From contig BFEA01000104.1 in NCBI GenBank assembly GCA_003427395.1, positions 106,476-134,798 on the forward strand: a DNA stretch of 28,323 bases. Reading direction: 5' to 3'. Shown in pieces: positions 9,252 to 18,500 of the stretch; the stretch's first letter is position 1; every line of letters begins with the position of its first letter. The stretch is from Chara braunii. Taxonomy: Eukaryota; Streptophyta; Charophyceae; Charales; Characeae. A program made the position numbers and the translations under genes. Below the pieces are notes generated by a model. The model was not told the origin of the DNA. It saw only the letters and a program-made list of their open reading frames with translations, and made no database searches.

Positions 9252-9408
9252 GGGAGAAGGAAATGGTGGGATATCACGCATCCTACTAGTGAGGGGGCTA
9301 GATGGTAGGATGAGTGTAGGGAATAGCAGCAGTAGAGATGGCGGCTCTGCTGCAGTCAGTCTTGTCGGAGTGAGGTAAAGAGGCTTGATGGGGGTCTTTC
9401 TGAGTCGT
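9252..9408 (+). repeat. Repeat family B, copy 1
   Basis: About 155 bp. A first hairpin pairs ATCCTACTAG with CTAGATGGTAGGAT around TGAGGGGG. A second pairs GCAGCAGTAGAG with CTCTGCTGC around ATGGCGG. Then come GTCGGAGTGAGGTAAAGAGG and a tail GGGGGTCTTTCTGAGTCG. Confidence 0.8.
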
Positions 9409-9464
9409 TTTTTGAATTCTTGTTCTAGTTATTTCTGTAAAAAACAAATTCTTAATCTGGCTCC

Positions 9465-9500
9465 AATTTTTCGTCGCCAAAGCGGGGTAATGTCCTCGGT
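9465..9500 (+). repeat. Possible family M terminus
   Basis: GCCAAAGCGGGGTAATGTCC resembles the family M terminal block at 901 (GCCGAAGTTGGGTAATGGCC). The rest of the element is absent. Confidence 0.3.
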
Positions 9501-9523
9501 TCCCTAAACCCTCAGGTTGGTGT

Positions 9524-9675
9524 TGGAAGTAGATGGCGAGATATCAAGCGTCCTACCAGCGAAGGGGTTTGTTGGTAGGATGGAAATAGGGTATAGCAGC
9601 AACAAAGATGGTGACTCTGCTGCAGTAAGGCTTGCCGGAGTGAGGTAAAGAGGATGGATGAGGGTTTTCAAGATG
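9524..9675 (+). repeat. Repeat family B, copy 2
   Basis: Same layout as copy 1. The first stem has changes on both sides (GTCCTACCAG with TTTGTTGGTAGGAT), and the second reads GCAGCAACAAAG with CTCTGCTGC. Confidence 0.8.
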
Positions 9676-9700
9676 TTTCTTGAAAATTTGCCTAGGTAAG

Positions 9701-9840
9701 TGGGTGAAGAAGGTTGGATATCAAGCATCCTACTAGTAAGGGGGCTAGTTGGTAGGATGGTAATAAGGTACAGGCAGCAGAGATGGTGGCTTTGCTGCAG
9801 TAAGACGTGCCGGAGTGAGGTAATGAGGAGGGAGGGGGGT
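9701..9840 (+). repeat. Repeat family B, copy 3
   Basis: ATCCTACTAG with CTAGTTGGTAGGAT, then GGCAGCAGAG with CTTTGCTGC, then GCCGGAGTGAGGTAATGAGG. The start abuts the end of copy 2 within about 25 bp. Confidence 0.8.
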
Positions 9841-9899
9841 CTGAATCTGGTCCTGGATTTTTGCCTATTTTCGGTAGCTTGTTTGTATCTCTTAATCTA

Positions 9900-9997
9900 G
9901 CTCTTAGCCAAAGTCGGGAAGTGGCCCCAGTACTGCAAATTCTCAAATGTTTTCAAATCCTATGCAAAAAAATAATAATAATAATAATAATAATAAA
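9900..9997 (+). repeat. Family M terminus followed by (ATA)n
   Basis: TTAGCCAAAGTCGGGAAGTG, then GCCCCAGTACTG and CAAATG, match the left end of the fold-back element at 899. The copy stops after about 60 bp and runs into an A7 tract and an AAT trinucleotide microsatellite (about 9969-9997). Confidence 0.6.
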
Positions 9998-10202
9998 ATC
10001 TGGCTTTTCTAATTGATGGGGTTTGAAACAACTATAGGAATAGAGGCTGTGTGGGGGCCATCCGGGAGAGGGCTGTGTCCTTACTAGTAAGTTAGGAGGG
10101 CGAGATTGGGCTGATGTCATCCTGATGAGCATTATCTCGTTCGACGCAGTTGTCGCTGGGGCTGTATCCGTGTCACCAAAATGGACGTGCAACTATTTGG
10201 GA

Positions 10203-10336
10203 GTTGTCGAGGGTGGAAGCCTGGAAGGCACTCCTTGCTGTCTGTATTAGGCTGGTCGGTACCGGGGATGTAGTGGGTCCTTGTAACCCTAGCTAAGGGG
10301 GTTTGGGATTAGTCGTTTTCAGGTACGAGGACTGAA
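10203..10336 (+). repeat. Repeat family A, copy 3 (3' half)
   Basis: GTTGTCGAGGGTGGAAG, GGCTGGTCGGTACCGGGGA, a CCCTAGC block and GGTACGAGGACTGAAC correspond to the 3' half of copies 1 and 2. The 5' subunit is missing. Confidence 0.7.
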
Positions 10337-10383
10337 CAAGGGGTTTCGGTTTTCTTGTGGGTGAATAGGATGGATGAACTGTC

Positions 10384-10490
10384 AGAAGGTGGGGTAGTCG
10401 GATGGTGTCCACGCATCCTGCTGGTGAGGAGGGCTAGCTGGTAGGATGGTGTTAGGGTTGTGCAGCAGCAGTACAAGGGGTGTTGTTGTT
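10384..10490 (+). repeat. Repeat family B, copy 4 (3' truncated)
   Basis: ATCCTGCTGG pairs with CTAGCTGGTAGGAT using G-U wobble. The second-hairpin region is degraded, and the GGAGTGAGGTA block is absent. Confidence 0.65.
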
Positions 10491-10626
10491 ATAAGTTGCG
10501 CCAAAAGAGGGAAAGGGGGTAAGGGTTGTTCGTTCCCCATCTGACTGATTATATGGATTTGGGAGTAGGATTTTTTTACTACAGTATAGTCTTCATGAAA
10601 CTTTCATCACACAAAAAAGGGCATCC

Positions 10627-10690
10627 CTGATCAGTAAATCCCCTGGTTTCCGGGGCAATCAATGCTGGTTGGGGGAGGTTTTCTTATTTT
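10627..10690 (+). repeat. Repeat family E, copy 2
   Basis: TCAGTAAATCCCCTG, then GTTTCCGGGG, then CAATCAATGCTGG. It matches the copy at 1525-1556 and lies just upstream of family B copy 5. Confidence 0.5.
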
Positions 10691-10710
10691 TTTCTCAAAA
10701 GGAGTTGATT

Positions 10711-10866
10711 GGGAGAAGTAGATGGTTGGATATCAAGCGTCGTACTAGTGAGGGGGCTAGCTCGTAGGATGAAAATAGGGTACAACAACAACAGAGATGG
10801 TGGCTCTGCTGCAGTAAGTCTTGCCGGAGTGAGGTACAAAGGATTTATGGGGGGTTTCTGAGTCGT
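10711..10866 (+). repeat. Repeat family B, copy 5
   Basis: Closest in length to copy 1, including the tail ending TCTGAGTCG. The first stem has an uncompensated change (GTCGTACTAG) and the second stem is weakened, so its structure is less well kept than in copies 1 to 3. Confidence 0.8.
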
Positions 10867-11035
10867 TCTTGGACTTTGCCTATCTCTTAAGTTTGTCGTA
10901 CTAATTTTCTCAATAGCTCAATTGTCTTAAGAAATGAAAGGTAGTACAAAAGGAGCTCATGATTTTTTCCTAATTCAACCACTATCGCCAACAGTGTTCA
11001 CAGTGCTCAGCCTCTTCACTCAGGACAAATAGAAA

Positions 11036-11737
11036 ATGGATGGATGGAAGAAAATTAAATGGGAAGGGTCCGATGTGAGAATCTACCCCTGGCAACTGAA
11101 GAAGATGAGCCCGGAGGAAAAATAGGAGCAGTTAATGAGGGACCATTCCTGGGTGGAACTGAGGCACATTCCAATAGAAGTGCAGACAACCTTTATTTAT
11201 GACTTTGGGCAACACTATAATATAGTAGACTTCATTAACCTACTCCGGGACCCCTCCTACGCTGCAAAACGGGACGACTATCTGATGCTGGCCCTGGACC
11301 TACCTAAAGACCGACTCTTTTCCATTGACGGCATCGTCCCGTTCAGAATGAGGGGAAAGGTTTATTACATCCACACGGCCCATAAGTTCAGGCCCTGGTG
11401 CTTCAAATGCAGGGCGTATGGACACCTGTGCACGAAGACGGCCTACCTGCAACACCCCAACAAACAGATCCCCAAAACAAGCACACCTCAACAGGATCCG
11501 AGTAGGCCCGGATGGTGGTACACTATGAACCCCGGTCATGAGGGGTGGGTGTACCTGGAGGAGGTGGACCACAAAGGACAAACCAAGGGCTGGTGTTGGG
11601 AGGGACGGGGGGACCCATGCAGGACCACCAAACCACCGAAAGAGTGGGCCCCTCCCCCTCACAGGGAGATCAAGAAGGCCGGAAGAACCCCCCCACCCAA
11701 TAAGGAGTCAGGAAAAGAGAGACCTGATCCCAAGTAG
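11036..11737 (+). pseudogene. LINE ORF1, N-terminal part with zinc knuckle
   Basis: The frame opens at ATG 11036, runs 29 codons to an in-frame TAG at 11123-11125, and continues in the same frame to TAG at 11735-11737. The region encodes a basic, aromatic-rich domain followed at about 11399-11431 by WCFKCRAYGHLC. That is Cys-x2-Cys-x4-His, as in retroelement CCHC knuckles, but the last Cys sits two residues after the His instead of the usual five. The C-terminal third is rich in Pro, Lys and Arg. ORF1 proteins of this type bind element RNA; that role is inferred from the family. The internal TAG could have arisen from CAG by one transition. Confidence 0.75.
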
Positions 11738-11908
11738 TTCCCCCCCCAAGAAAGAGAAAAGCATGCAAATAAGCTACTCGAGCAGGCACAGGGGAAAGAA
11801 AAGAAAAAAGACTGGGGTCCGACAGTGAAGGAATATATGTCAATTGGGAACCTGCTGTCTGAGCAAACGACGGGGGGAAGAAAGCTGAAAGAACAGAATC
11901 TAATATGA

Positions 11909-12442
11909 AAAGACTCAGATGACATTGTCACATGGAAAATCGACCTGGCAACCCACAAGGGTGGCCAAGGAACAGAAGAGAGCCCCATAGTGGCACAGCT
12001 AGAAAACCAAGACAAGCAAGACTTGTTCGAGGATGCTTTTGGTCCGACACCTATGGAAATTGAGACATTTCCCCATGCCCCCCCACCCCCGCCGCCACCC
12101 ACATCTTCTGAAGTTGACATGACAGAGGCGCACCCGGATGATCGCTTAACGGAAATGAGCCTTCAAGTGATGGCGGATTGGCTGATGGAAAGCCTCCACA
12201 TGAAATATGGCAAAGGGGATGATGATTTCTGGGATGGGGTGTATAGGGCTCTGATCCCCATGCTAGAAAGTAGTGCGAGTCTGCAGAAGGCCCTAGTCCA
12301 AGGACTACCCGAGGAGTCCAACTGGCATGACATATGCAAGAAGCTACTCAGCATTGTCCTCAATCGCTTCGAGGCCCGCCTCTACATCCCGCTGGACAAG
12401 AGAAGGAAAAAGAAAAGAGGGATAATTGCGTTGCCAAGTTGA
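11909..12442 (+). pseudogene. LINE ORF1, middle part
   Basis: This is the same frame as the N-terminal part, resumed after stops between 11735 and 11908. It carries DLFEDAFGPTPMEIE, a run of prolines (about residues 32-39 counted from 11990), then a helical segment around MADWLMESLHMKYGKGDDDF. It ends in a basic tail (RRKKKR) just before the frame change at about 12425. The AFGP-containing acidic motif recurs in the fragment at 6408-6450, which links the two copies. The function of this part of ORF1 is unknown to me. Confidence 0.65.
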
Positions 12443-13022
12443 GAAAGAAAAAGGAGCCCCGAAAAAGGAAGGAAGGAAGAACCCACCGGAAGAAGAAAAT
12501 GAGGGGCAGGGGGAACAAAAAGAAGAACAGAAAGAAGAAATTTGGAAGTTAGGGAAGCGGACCGACGATAAGAAAGAAAAAGAACAGACAGACGCAACAC
12601 TTGATGGCACGCGCCCACCAAAACAAAAAGAGTCAGACAGGGGTGTGGAAATAGAGAAAGGGAGAACACAACTAGAGGGGGTGGAGGGGCAGGGGGAGTA
12701 CGAAGTAAGGCAGCAGGACAAAGGACAGAACGAGAAAGAATACGCTGGGGCCGAGACCGAGTCAGATGGGGACGACACGTGTCACACTGTGTTGCAAGGG
12801 GCCAAGAGGGACGTGGAAGGGGAGAACGGGCGAGCCCAGCAAGGGGAAAACATGACCCGGACACGAGGGGGCAGCCGAAGCGAAAAGAGAGGCGAGGAAG
12901 GAGGAACAAATGAGAAGGCAGCAGCCCTGTGTATGGCACTGGCAGCCTGGTCATTGGACGCCGCCCAAGGGGGAAAGGAAGCCCCCCCCCCAAACCCCCA
13001 GAGCCTTCACTCACCAGTATGA
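12426..13022 (+). pseudogene. LINE ORF1, charged low-complexity linker
   Basis: An open frame of 198 codons, overwhelmingly Glu, Lys, Gln, Gly and Arg, has no domain. The purine-rich strand explains the open frame in part, so coding here is inferred mainly from its position between two ORF1-like blocks. A C9 homopolymer at 12982-12990 (after GGAAG) lies where the downstream coding-like frame becomes the +1 neighbour, suggesting a slippage frameshift. Confidence 0.5.
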
Positions 13023-13173
13023 GACAAAAGCTCTGCACTTGATAGAGAAAACTCCTCCTGACCCTCCACCATCCAACAAAGGTATTGCTTTTTTGCCTGT
13101 AAGGAGAAGAAAGGATAACTGGGAAGTCGGACTAGCTATACCCCAGGAGCAGTACATGGAGAGATCACCATGA
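12990..13173 (+). pseudogene. LINE ORF1 segment before the island
   Basis: Frame-shifted continuation: a segment ending with KGIAFLPVRRRKDNWEVG, then LAIPQEQYMERSP and a TGA at 13171-13173. Its amino-acid mix is less biased than that of the linker before it. It ends within about 30 bp of the composition change that marks the GC-rich/AT-rich island. Confidence 0.45.
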
Positions 13174-13179
13174 AGGGGC

Positions 13180-13614
13180 GCTCCTAATTCTTCCTCTCGC
13201 TCACGTCGTGGGCGGCTATGAAACACCTACGGACGCGTCCGCGGGGTCAAGCTCGGAGGGCGGACGTGAACACGGCCGCCGCGGCTCCGGCCGCGGTTGG
13301 GTGCGGCCGCGGCTTTCAAGAATTTTTTGTGACCTTAAACATTTATCAAAAAAAAAAACAAAAAATATGGGGTTGTAAGTCTTTTCGAGATCTAAATTGC
13401 GCAATTTTTTATTTTATTTTTTGACTTCGTCTTTGAATTTTAAAAATTCAAAAACTAATTTTCCTGAGGCAAAAGTTGTTTGTTTTCTTTTTTTTCCAAA
13501 AAAAAAACATCAAACGTATGTGATTTTTTATTTTAACTTCAGTAACGTTTTTGGATATGATCACAGGGCAAAAGTTGTTTAGTATATTTTTCTGCATAAC
13601 ATATTTTTTGTTCC

Positions 13615-13655
<41 letters not shown>

Positions 13656-13950
13656 CGTTTTTCTTTTTTTTTCTTCCGGGCCGCAGACCGCGGCCACGTC
13701 CACGGGGTTTCGGCCGCGGCGGGTCGACGCCAAGGGGGATTCACCGGTAGGTGGAAGGTCTGGCGCTCTCGGGAGCGGAGATTGNNNNNNNNNNNNNNNN
13801 NNNNNNNNNNNNNNNNNNNNNNNNNNNNNNNNNNNNNNNNNNNNNNNNNNNNNNNNNNNNCACGTCCACGGGGTCGCGGCCGCGGATGGCCGCCGCCGAG
13901 GGGGATTCATAGGTGGGTGGAAGGTCTGGCGCTCTCGGGAGCGGAGATTG
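13180..13950. repeat. Composite GC-rich/AT-rich island inside the LINE, with assembly gap
   Basis: GC-rich edges (13205-13315 and 13676-13950, with words such as CGGCCGCGG) enclose an AT-rich core at 13316-13675 that holds a 42-nt T-dominated run at 13617-13658. The right edge contains two direct copies, starting at 13695 and 13861, of a block of about 90 bp: CACGTCCACGGGGT, then CGGCCGCGG, AGGGGGATTCA, and GGTGGAAGGTCTGGCGCTCT. The copies are separated only by the Ns. The core contains GGCAAAAGTTGTTT twice (13471 and 13566), which is also found inverted in the other AT-rich island. Coding-like LINE sequence resumes at about 13950, so I read it as an insertion. The exact ends are not resolved. 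Confidence 0.6.
13785..13860. other. Assembly gap (76 N)
   Basis: The gap is flanked on both sides by the same block of about 90 bp, so it probably marks a collapsed or unresolved tandem repeat of unknown true length. Confidence 0.95.
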
Positions 13951-14231
13951 CCCAACTGACAAAAGAACAACTCCCAAATGGAGCTACGTCAGCCCTGGTG
14001 ATGTCATATGGACACCACAGGCTGGCGACCAAAGACATATATTTGCGCTACGACAACTTAGCAAAGGAGGACCTGCGTTGGTTGGACCAGGAAGCCCTCA
14101 AAGACCTCCAATTGCTGAAAATCAAACCTGGGGACCTCTGGTCGGCTGACGAGATCAGAACCTTCCTAATCAAGCTAGTAAAAACTGGCACGTTACAAAA
14201 GGGCGGCGTGCTGGACATTGAAAAGTGGCTG

Positions 14232-14289
<58 letters not shown>

Positions 14290-14315
14290 CAGCAGCAAAC
14301 AAAAACAAACTCTAA
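13950..14315 (+). pseudogene. LINE coding segment upstream of the endonuclease, broken by (TA)n
   Basis: An open frame with balanced composition gives EIAQLTKEQLPNGATSA, then SYGHHRLATKDIYLRYDNL, KEDLRWLDQEALKDLQLLKI, and a segment ending GGVLDIEKWLP. It enters a TA microsatellite, read as alternating Ile-Tyr, and stops at 14313-14315. It is helical and charged, with no domain I can name. It could be the C-terminal end of ORF1 or an N-terminal extension of ORF2. The endonuclease begins 23 bp later in another frame. Confidence 0.55.
14234..14285 (+). repeat. (TA)26 microsatellite
   Basis: A perfect TA run lies inside the LINE coding segment. It must have expanded after the copy became inactive. 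Confidence 0.95.
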
Positions 14316-14337
14316 CACACGTGGCCCATAAAGAAAG

Positions 14338-15209
14338 ATGAACGTTGTGGATGCGATATATGGTAAGGACAGGGTCCTGAAACTTGGGAAACGACAAGCC
14401 GACCTGGACCTGCGTACCCTAAATGTAAATGGATTGGTCTCAGCGAAGCTACCTAAAAGACAAGCAATCGTGGACCAGCTAAAAGGGGTGGATGAGAGGG
14501 ATTGGCCGGACGTCATGTGCCTGCAAGAAACTCACCTCATGGACAGTCCGGAACACAACCATATACACAAGGAGATCTGGCCATATCAAGCCTACAGAGC
14601 CCACGCTCCCAAGCCTGGCAGTGGAGGAGTGGCAATCTGGCTCCCCGCTAGCACAAAGCTGGAAATGCTTAACTGAGCAGCGGACTAGGAGGAAGGCAGG
14701 TGGGTTTACCTTCTGGCGATGCTGGAACTGGTAGTGGTAAGTATATTAAATGTGTACGCCCCGAACGAACCGTCAGCACGCCAAAGGTTCTTGGAATCTC
14801 TAAGAGATAAACTACGGGTAGGCATCCCGGTAATCCATATGGGCGATTTTAACGCTGCTCTAGACTGTTGGCTTGACAGATGGCAAATCCCCACACCCTG
14901 CCCACCGTACATACAAATCGACGCGAGGAGCATTGCAGAACTACTCCAATCACTCAACCTTTTTGACACCTTTATAAGGCATTCCCCTACAGATCGACGT
15001 TTCACATGTTTTTGTATAAACAACAAGGAAAAAACTTCGAAAGCCCGCATTGATCTGATTTTGGCCTCGGAGGAGGTACAAGGGGCTCTCCAAATGGCGG
15101 AGATATTCCCCGTAGCCCATACCCGGGGTTAGATCACGCAATGTGCATAGAACAGGGGATTCGTGAAAACCTCACAATCGGAGAAAACCTAACATTTCTT
15201 ATAGAATGA
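14338..15209 (+). pseudogene. LINE ORF2, AP-type endonuclease domain
   Basis: From ATG 14338 a single frame runs to 15132 with two in-frame stops (TGA 14674-14676, TAG 14686-14688). After a one-base frame change near 15127 it continues to TGA 15207-15209. Endonuclease/exonuclease/phosphatase motifs occur in the expected order: LNVNGL (about 14419), LQETHL with the catalytic Glu (14521), SGGVAIWLP, NVYAPNE (about 14750), GDFNA (about 14841), ARIDLILAS (about 15043) and GLDHAMC (about 15127; the family usually has Ser-Asp-His). In LINEs this domain nicks the target to start target-primed reverse transcription. All key acidic and His residues are still legible, but the frame is broken. Confidence 0.85.
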
Positions 15210-16081
15210 AAAAATAAAAGTCAAACTGTTATTTTTTACACAAAAGAGAGCATTTTTAATCGTTTTGCGATAAAGGAGACAAAAAATCAGGTGAAAAGTC
15301 TAGCGTTCCTCAAAATGTGGAACAAACCCCTTCCTTGCAAAATGTTTTTATATGACTATAAATCATTCTCAGTAGATTGGCAAAAAAACAGAGTTCAAAC
15401 ATGGTAATTTTTAAGGATGACAAAGCAAACTTGAAAAATGTAAAAAAAAACGTTTTTTGGTGAATACTCATTTATAGGACTGTAAGTGAGTTTCCGCAGT
15501 TAGGTAAAAGCGAAGCTCTGCACAAAATAATTTATAGGACTATAAATCACTTTTGAACTTAACAATAAAACCCTTATCAAAAAAATATATGCCATTTAAA
15601 ATAAGAATACAAACAACTTTTGCCTCGGAGACACCCTGAAATTCTTAGTCAAACACAAGTTTAAAATAAAAATATAGGAAAAAAAATTAAAAAAAACAAT
15701 AAAAAATAATATATTCGCCCATGTATGGGAAACCATGTTCAAGCGAACGTATTCACGAACAGGAAAATATGTTTGCGCGTTCCGAAAACCCCCGAATAAA
15801 TTCATCGTGCTACACATCTTATAGGATTATAAACACAATTTTTTTGGATAATAAAAAATCAGCATATTTCTGTTCTTGAACCTACGGTGCTTCACCAAGT
15901 CGTGATTTCTTATGAAAAAACCCGCTTTTTTCCTCTCCCCCTCAAGTAGTTCTGAAAAATTAATTTTTTTTTTTTTTTTTTGCGGATGTTTCACTTCACG
16001 TAGAATTTTGTTCCTTGAGGAGACTTGAAAAACGTACTATTATAATCTTGAATAGATTTTGTGCAAACCTAACAATTTCTT
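15186..16081. repeat. AT-rich island interrupting LINE ORF2
   Basis: About 0.9 kb of strongly AT-rich sequence, unlike its flanks, separates the endonuclease from the RT part. Near-direct repeats AACCTAACATTTCTT (15186-15200) and AACCTAACAATTTCTT (16066-16081) bracket it and could be a target-site duplication. The right one begins a short inverted repeat with TTGTTAGGTT. Inside, the near-palindrome TTTATAGGACTATAAATCA or close variants occur at 15347, 15471, 15531 and 15819. AAACAACTTTTGCC at about 15611 is inverted relative to copies in the island at 13180-13950. No coding frame is seen. Confidence 0.65.
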
Positions 16082-16159
16082 TTGTTAGGTTCTTACGAAT
16101 TCTATGTTATAGCCATATTTGCCTTTAGGAAGTAACCAGACCAAGGCAAGAGCTTTTAT

Positions 16160-17914
16160 AAACTCAACACATCCCTCCTCACAATAGAACGTTTCCAAAA
16201 CTATCTCAAGGATGTCTGGTCCTTCTGGCGGGATCAGAGGAACTAGGTTAGCAACCCCATAGCATGGTTCAACAACGGCCTACATTTCCTGGGCCGCAAG
16301 TGCAATGAATACTCAAAGCCTCTTGCTAAGCAACGTCATGCAGAAGAGGTGAACCTACAACACCAGCTCCAACAATTACAACAAGAGGAAGATGATTTAG
16401 CCGACGCTGAGCAACTATCTGAGGTTGTCAGCGCCATTCAGGACCTGGAAGCTCGTCTTCTTGGCTACATGGAACACTGATGGCAAGGGGCCAGAATCCG
16501 CGGGAAGCTCTGAGACTCTAGGCACAACACGAAAGGTGCAATCGAGGCAAAAATTTTTGCGAATGCCAAAGTCAGGTCAGATCGAACAGTAATTGAAGTC
16601 ATGGAAGATCCGAAATGCAATCATAGACTCTTACATACATCCACGACCGCCTGCACAAAAATCGCTAGGGATTTCTATCAATCCCTGCTCACATCAGAAT
16701 ATGGAAACCCAACTACAACACAGCGTAAGGGGGAAATAGAGGTTTTCCTTCAACCATTGAACCAAACCCTCACAGGCCAGCAAAGAGAAACTTTGGACAG
16801 ACCCCTGTCAAAAGAAGAAATATAGACAGTGTTAATGCAAATGGAAAATGACAAGACCCCAGGCATAGATGGATTGCCCAAGGAATTCTGGGAGATTCTG
16901 TGGTGAAACATCTCACGGGACCTCATGGACTACTGCCATGAGGTTTGGAAAACAGGCCAGACAGGGGAAATAGTGAGCCAAGGAGTACTAACCCTCCTCT
17001 ATAAAAAAGGGGACAAAAACAATATTAAAAACTATAGACCCATCACACTACTTACAGTGGTCTACAAGTTAATGGCAAAGGCTCTGGCGAACTGGTTCGA
17101 ACCTATCGTGATGAGGATCATACATCCAGACCAGACCGGGTTCATTGAAGGCAGGAACATCCAAGATAACATACTCTTGGTCAATGAAATGATTAAGCTC
17201 ACAAGACAGTCTTAACATAACGCGGCTATCATTTTCATCGACTTTGAGAAAACATATGACTATGTGGATTGGTTGTTCCTGGATAAGTGCCTCGAAAAAC
17301 TCAATTTTTGGCCGAGTTTCAGACGTTGGGTTAGGATCCTGCATGAAAATGCAACGACCAGAGTTATGGTGAATGGAAACTTAGCCCCACCCATCGAACT
17401 CCAAAGGTCAGTCAGACAAGGAGATCCAATAGCCCCCTACCTCTTTGTTATAGTCATGGAGGCTCAAGCTGCTAACCTGAGAACACATAAGGACATAAAG
17501 AGAATCCAAGTATCCTCCAAACTGCAGGATGCGATCCCGGTATGCTCTCTCTTTGCTGATGACCTAACCCTCATGGTCGACGCATCACGAGAGGCGATGA
17601 CCGACATCCAGTACATGGTGGACTTTTTTTGTAGACTATCGGACATGAAGGTAAACTGGGGAAACAAGACCCAAGGATGGTGGATACACCACCAAGGAGT
17701 GAGACCCCTGGAGCAACCCGAGATTAAATGACCCCCCCAGGAAGCCCCCATCAGGGTGCTGGGGGTTATAATGTCGACAAACGACAAACCATCTGCAAAC
17801 AATGAATGGATCTCCAAACCCCCCTTGGAAAAAATGACACAATGGCAGGACAAACACACGTCCCTATTTGGTCGCTCGCTAATAATTAACAATATCGTGT
17901 TGGCCACTCTGTGA
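16160..17914 (+). pseudogene. LINE ORF2, reverse transcriptase domain
   Basis: A single reading frame spans about 1.75 kb without a frameshift but with eight in-frame stops: 16244, 16478, 16511, 16823, 16904, 17213, 17729 and 17912. It begins KLNTSLLTIERF and passes a coiled-coil-like Gln/Glu/Leu stretch (about 16345-16440). RT motifs follow: TPGIDGLPKEFW (about 16857), LLYKKGDKNNIKNYRPITLL (about 16996), FIDFEKTYDYVDW (17234), RQGDPIAPYLF (17413) and LFADDLTLMV with the catalytic Asp pair (17549-17578). These match the L1-like RT fingers and palm. The alanine usual in the motif around the first catalytic Asp (DFxKAFD) is replaced by Thr (DFEKTYD). The copy cannot make a full-length enzyme. 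Confidence 0.9.
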
Positions 17915-18500
17915 GTCTGTGGTATAAATCAACCATTTGGGCTTTAGATAAGAGTGCCCTCCGCCCCTTGCAATGCCAGAGTGCCGCCTTTCTGTGGTGA
18001 GGAAACCACAAGTATCAGGGTGTCATTAGCAGGGTAGCATGACAATCTATAATCCAACCAAAATCGAGAGGAGGGTTGGGCATTATAGACCCCTCAATCC
18101 AATCAAAGCATTGGCAATGTAGTGGCTCAAAAGGCTTCTTTTCAGCCCAGCAACCCCATGGAAGGGGTTGGCCCTGGAACAGATTGCCCGCCTGGCACCA
18201 TAAACAACCGCAGAATGTGACCCATTGATGTGGCTAGAGAACAGAGGATGGTCCATCCCCAAAAAAAAATCACATCAAGATACCCTCCTCCCCGACTTTT
18301 CTAGACAGGCAGCAAGGGAGGACCTGCGGAACGACCCTTTCTGGCCTGCCCTGCTGAACAAATGGAGGAGTCTCCCCCTACCGGACAAAACCCTACTAGT
18401 AAGATGGGAAGAGGTAGCCCGGCAGCCCTCTTCGGGAACAGATGGGTGGTGGACTCAAGGGGACAGACCCTCCATTGCGGAGATGCCCCTTGGCTGAGTT
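17915..18500 (+). pseudogene. LINE ORF2, connecting region after the RT
   Basis: Coding-like pieces lie in more than one frame. From about 17917 comes LWYKSTIWALDKSALRPLQC, with stops at TGG-adjacent TGA codons and a piece reading PKSRGGLGIIDPSIQSKHWQ. A shifted frame from about 18116 contains WLKRLLFSPATPWKGLALEQ, ending CDPLMWLENRGWSIPKKK, and at 18225-18497 PDFSRQAAREDLRNDPFWPA. GGLGI-type and W-rich motifs are typical of the thumb/connection region of plant LINEs. At least two frameshifts and several stops are present. Confidence 0.65.

Noticed and set aside
11659-12120. 153-codon minus-strand frame with a Gly run
   Set aside because: It is the mirror of the proline run of ORF1; the plus strand carries the conserved ORF1 motifs.
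12382-13038. 218-codon minus-strand frame (Ser/Pro/Leu/Phe-rich)
   Set aside because: It is the complement of the purine-rich ORF1 linker, with no recognisable content.
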